A stretch of DNA of 8,177 nucleotides from Ruminococcus sp. UBA3286 (lineage in GTDB: Bacteria > Bacillota > Clostridia > Oscillospirales > Ruminococcaceae): NCBI GenBank assembly GCA_002362135.1, contig DETO01000119.1:1-8177 (forward strand). The letters are read 5' to 3'. Shown here piece by piece: positions 6,418 through 8,177 of this stretch. The first letter of the stretch is position 1; each line of letters opens with the position of its first letter. The position numbers were made by a program, and so were the translations under genes. A model generated the notes under the pieces. It ran no database searches, was not told the origin of the DNA, and was given only the letters and a program-made list of their open reading frames with translations.

Positions 6418-7083
6418 ATGGAAAAAATACTTAAAGGAATGGCAATTCTGGCGATAGGAATTCTTATTGTTATTGCATTGATCATCAGCAAAAATATCAG
6501 AATCATAGGAGACAGCAAGCCCTCAGAATATAATGGCGACTGGAATCTGATACTTGTGAATTCCGAAAACGCTCTGCCGAAAAATTACGACATTGATCTT
6601 ACGCTTCTTTCTAACGGAATATCAGTTGATTCACGAATATATCCCGATCTGCAAAAAATGTTTGACGACGCCCGCGCCGAGGGAATTTATCCGATAGTAG
6701 GCGAGGGATATCGCACCCACAACGAACAGAAAGCTATGATGCGTGAGAAAACAGCAGAATTTATGGCGGACGGATATTCAATGGAAGAAGCCCAAAAATT
6801 AGCCGCGGATTTGGTAGCCGAACCGGGGAAAAGCGAACACGAACTGGGTATCGCCCTTGATATAAACGCCGATACTTCCGTTTCCACGAACGAAGAGGTT
6901 TACGCATGGCTTGCCGAAAACGCCTATAAATACGGTTTTATTCTGCGTTATCCTCCGGGGAAAGAGGATATCACAGGTATAGATTACGAGCCGTGGCATT
7001 ACAGATATGTGGGCATTGATGCGGCTTTAGAAATTTATACGCAGCAATTGACGCTTGAAGAATATTTGAATACGATCAAATAA
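6418..7083 (+). CDS. Membrane-anchored VanY-like D-alanyl-D-alanine carboxypeptidase (M15B)
   Basis: This is a predicted Zn2+ peptidase that trims the terminal D-Ala from peptidoglycan stem peptides (or cleaves D-Ala-D-Ala/L-Ala-D-Glu-type bonds) outside the membrane. From ATG 6418 the protein has 221 residues. A single hydrophobic segment (about 6-24, GMAILAIGILIVIALIIS) with no lipobox suggests a signal anchor. The M15B fingerprint is complete: GYRT at 97-100 (substrate-binding Arg99), SEHELGIALD at 139-148 (SxHxxGxAxD, Zn ligands H141 and D148) and EPWHYRY at 191-197 (catalytic E191, Zn ligand H194). No vanHAX or vanRS-like neighbours are present, so a cell-wall housekeeping role is more likely than glycopeptide resistance. 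The upstream DNA is the MITE. The stop overlaps the convergent LRR gene by 8 bp, leaving no spacer for a separate terminator. Confidence 0.92.
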   Translation: MEKILKGMAILAIGILIVIALIISKNIRIIGDSKPSEYNGDWNLILVNSENALPKNYDIDLTLLSNGISVDSRIYPDLQKMFDDARAEGIYPIVGEGYRTHNEQKAMMREKTAEFMADGYSMEEAQKLAADLVAEPGKSEHELGIALDINADTSVSTNEEVYAWLAENAYKYGFILRYPPGKEDITGIDYEPWHYRYVGIDAALEIYTQQLTLEEYLNTIK

Positions 7084-8177
7084 ACAGCATGCTTAAACCA
7101 TGCTCTCTTGCATAGCGTTCAGCCTTTTTACGGTTGATCTGCTTCAATACACGCAGGATAAGCTTATGCCCCTTTTTCACATCAGAAGCATTATAATCTA
7201 CGCCATCAAATTCCATGACATGAACGTCGTAAATATTTTCGCAGCCACAGAACGCGTCGTCGCGGATATCTTTAGTCTGTATGCTTATTTTGACGTTCAT
7301 CAGTTTACTGCAGCCGTAAAACGCCCAGCTTCCGATAGATTTCACGGAGGGAGGAATTGTTATATCTTCAAGAGAACGGCACCATGAAAAGGCGCTTTCC
7401 CCTATTGATGTAACCGAATCGGATATTACTATTCTTTTCAAGCCATAGCATTCGGAAAACGCAGCGTTTCCGATTGATTCAACAGGGTGAGAAATTATTA
7501 CTCTGTTGAGATTTCTGCATGAGAAAAAACTGAGATCGCTGATTTTTTTCAGCTGCGCAGGGAAGGTCAGTTTTCTTATTGAACTGCATCTTCCGAACGC
7601 GCCTTTTCCGATAGCTTTCAAAGAATTTGGAAAATTCAGTTCTTTTATTCTCTGACATTTCAAGAAAGCGTTTTCACCAATAGTCTCCAGATTTTTTGAA
7701 AAAACGATCTCCTCAAGATTCACGCAATGAGCAAACGCGAATTTATCGACAGTTTTAACGCTGTCTGACATAACGATGGTTTTTGCGGAAGTATTCCCTC
7801 TAAAAGCGTATTTTCCGATAGAAACAATGCCGTCGGGAACATGAACCACTTCGTTTGTGCCGATGTATTTTATAAGCAGCGTGCCGTTTTTTCCGATCGC
7901 CATATTATTAACGTCGTCAATAACAACATTTTCAACCTGCTCAATATCTTTATCGCCATACAGTTCGTCAAGATCACTGCGGCTGAGAACAGTCGTGGGA
8001 AATCTCACGGGTTCTTCCAGAATCGCTTTTGCCTCTTCAGATAATTGAAGCGGCGGAGGCGATTTTTTCAAATCCGTCTGTTTTTGAACTTCCTTTTTCA
8101 GTTCTTCTGTCCTGATATCCGGAATTTCAGCTTTGGGCTGTTCAATCTTGATATCAGGAATCTCAGCCTGCTTCGGA
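7076..8177 (-). CDS. Leucine-rich repeat (LRR_5/BspA-type) protein, 5' end outside the window
   Basis: At least eight repeats of about 23 residues run from roughly visible residue 110 to 312, with the pattern xSIGxxAFxxCxxLxxIxIPxSV, typical of BspA/Treponema-type LRRs used for protein or surface binding. An in-frame TTG at 8069-8071 could act as a start, but the frame stays open to the window edge with no ribosome site there, so the gene is partial (366 codons visible). The visible N-terminal stretch contains two copies of a 12-residue unit, AEIPDI(K/R)xExxK, followed by Lys/Glu-rich and Pro-rich linkers. The C-terminus is a basic helix-like tail with no anchor motif. No signal peptide or membrane segment is visible, so location is unknown. 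The partner and function cannot be inferred. Confidence 0.88.
   Translation of the reverse strand, partial: PKQAEIPDIKIEQPKAEIPDIRTEELKKEVQKQTDLKKSPPPLQLSEEAKAILEEPVRFPTTVLSRSDLDELYGDKDIEQVENVVIDDVNNMAIGKNGTLLIKYIGTNEVVHVPDGIVSIGKYAFRGNTSAKTIVMSDSVKTVDKFAFAHCVNLEEIVFSKNLETIGENAFLKCQRIKELNFPNSLKAIGKGAFGRCSSIRKLTFPAQLKKISDLSFFSCRNLNRVIISHPVESIGNAAFSECYGLKRIVISDSVTSIGESAFSWCRSLEDITIPPSVKSIGSWAFYGCSKLMNVKISIQTKDIRDDAFCGCENIYDVHVMEFDGVDYNASDVKKGHKLILRVLKQINRKKAERYAREHGLSMLFI
8114..8167 (-). repeat. Two copies of a 36-bp coding repeat at the right edge
   Basis: An 18-base core recurs with a 36-base period at 8114-8131 and 8150-8167 with two differences. It encodes the AEIPDI portion of a 12-residue unit in the LRR protein. 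The array may continue beyond the window. Confidence 0.65.

Noticed and set aside
6228..6518. 96-residue - strand open frame spanning the MITE
   Set aside because: It is antisense to the carboxypeptidase start and runs through the element. Its end simply translates the terminal repeat.
6418..7083. Vancomycin-resistance gene interpretation of the VanY-like protein
   Set aside because: There are no vanHAX, vanRS or vanZ-like neighbours. M15B carboxypeptidases are common housekeeping wall enzymes.
7086..7104. Small hairpin AGCATG/CATGCT after the carboxypeptidase stop
   Set aside because: The stem is only six pairs with no T run, and the bases encode the C-terminus of the LRR protein, so it is not convincing as a terminator.

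Overview
The window looks like chromosomal DNA of a low-GC anaerobic Firmicute, most likely a gut or rumen Ruminococcus-like member of the Clostridia (Oscillospiraceae). The main reason is a secreted pectate lyase with ricin-type (CBM13-like) lectin modules, a Thr-rich linker and a C-terminal type I dockerin. This architecture is characteristic of plant-fibre degraders that assemble cellulosome-like complexes. Strong AGGAGG-type ribosome sites, a consensus sigma-A promoter and a BspA-type leucine-rich repeat protein fit the same group. The assignment is inferred from content, not from a search.

Layout, left to right. Positions 1-2599 (+) hold a two-gene McrBC-type defence operon: a complete McrB-like AAA+ GTPase (40-1791) overlapping an McrC-like protein (1784-2599). 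The McrC lacks the C-terminal PD-(D/E)XK nuclease domain. Its frame ends inside a hairpin terminator at 2580-2623 that appears to belong to the converging neighbour. Positions 2628-5444 (-) hold the large dockerin-bearing pectate lyase, read from a perfect TTGACA-N17-TATAAT promoter at 5482-5510. A 15-bp perfect inverted repeat (5560-5608) separates it from a HAD-type nucleotidase-like gene (5615-6214, -). Next is a 160-bp MITE-like element (6231-6390) with 21-bp perfect terminal inverted repeats and a TTA target duplication. It is wedged between the HAD gene and the divergent VanY-like D,D-carboxypeptidase gene (6418-7083, +). The right end (7076-8177, -) is a leucine-rich-repeat protein whose 5' end lies outside the window. 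Its stop overlaps the vanY-like stop by 8 bp, tail to tail.

The genes do not form one pathway. McrB and McrC are a defence pair, probably without DNA cleavage by this McrC. The lyase is an extracellular fibre-degrading enzyme. The carboxypeptidase acts on cell-wall peptides. The HAD and LRR proteins have only family-level assignments. The most notable features are the nuclease-less McrC with its apparent breakpoint and the MITE that forms most of the divergent intergenic region. I found no CRISPR array, tRNA, rRNA, transposase or recognisable riboswitch. No gene-free gap exceeds about 205 bp.
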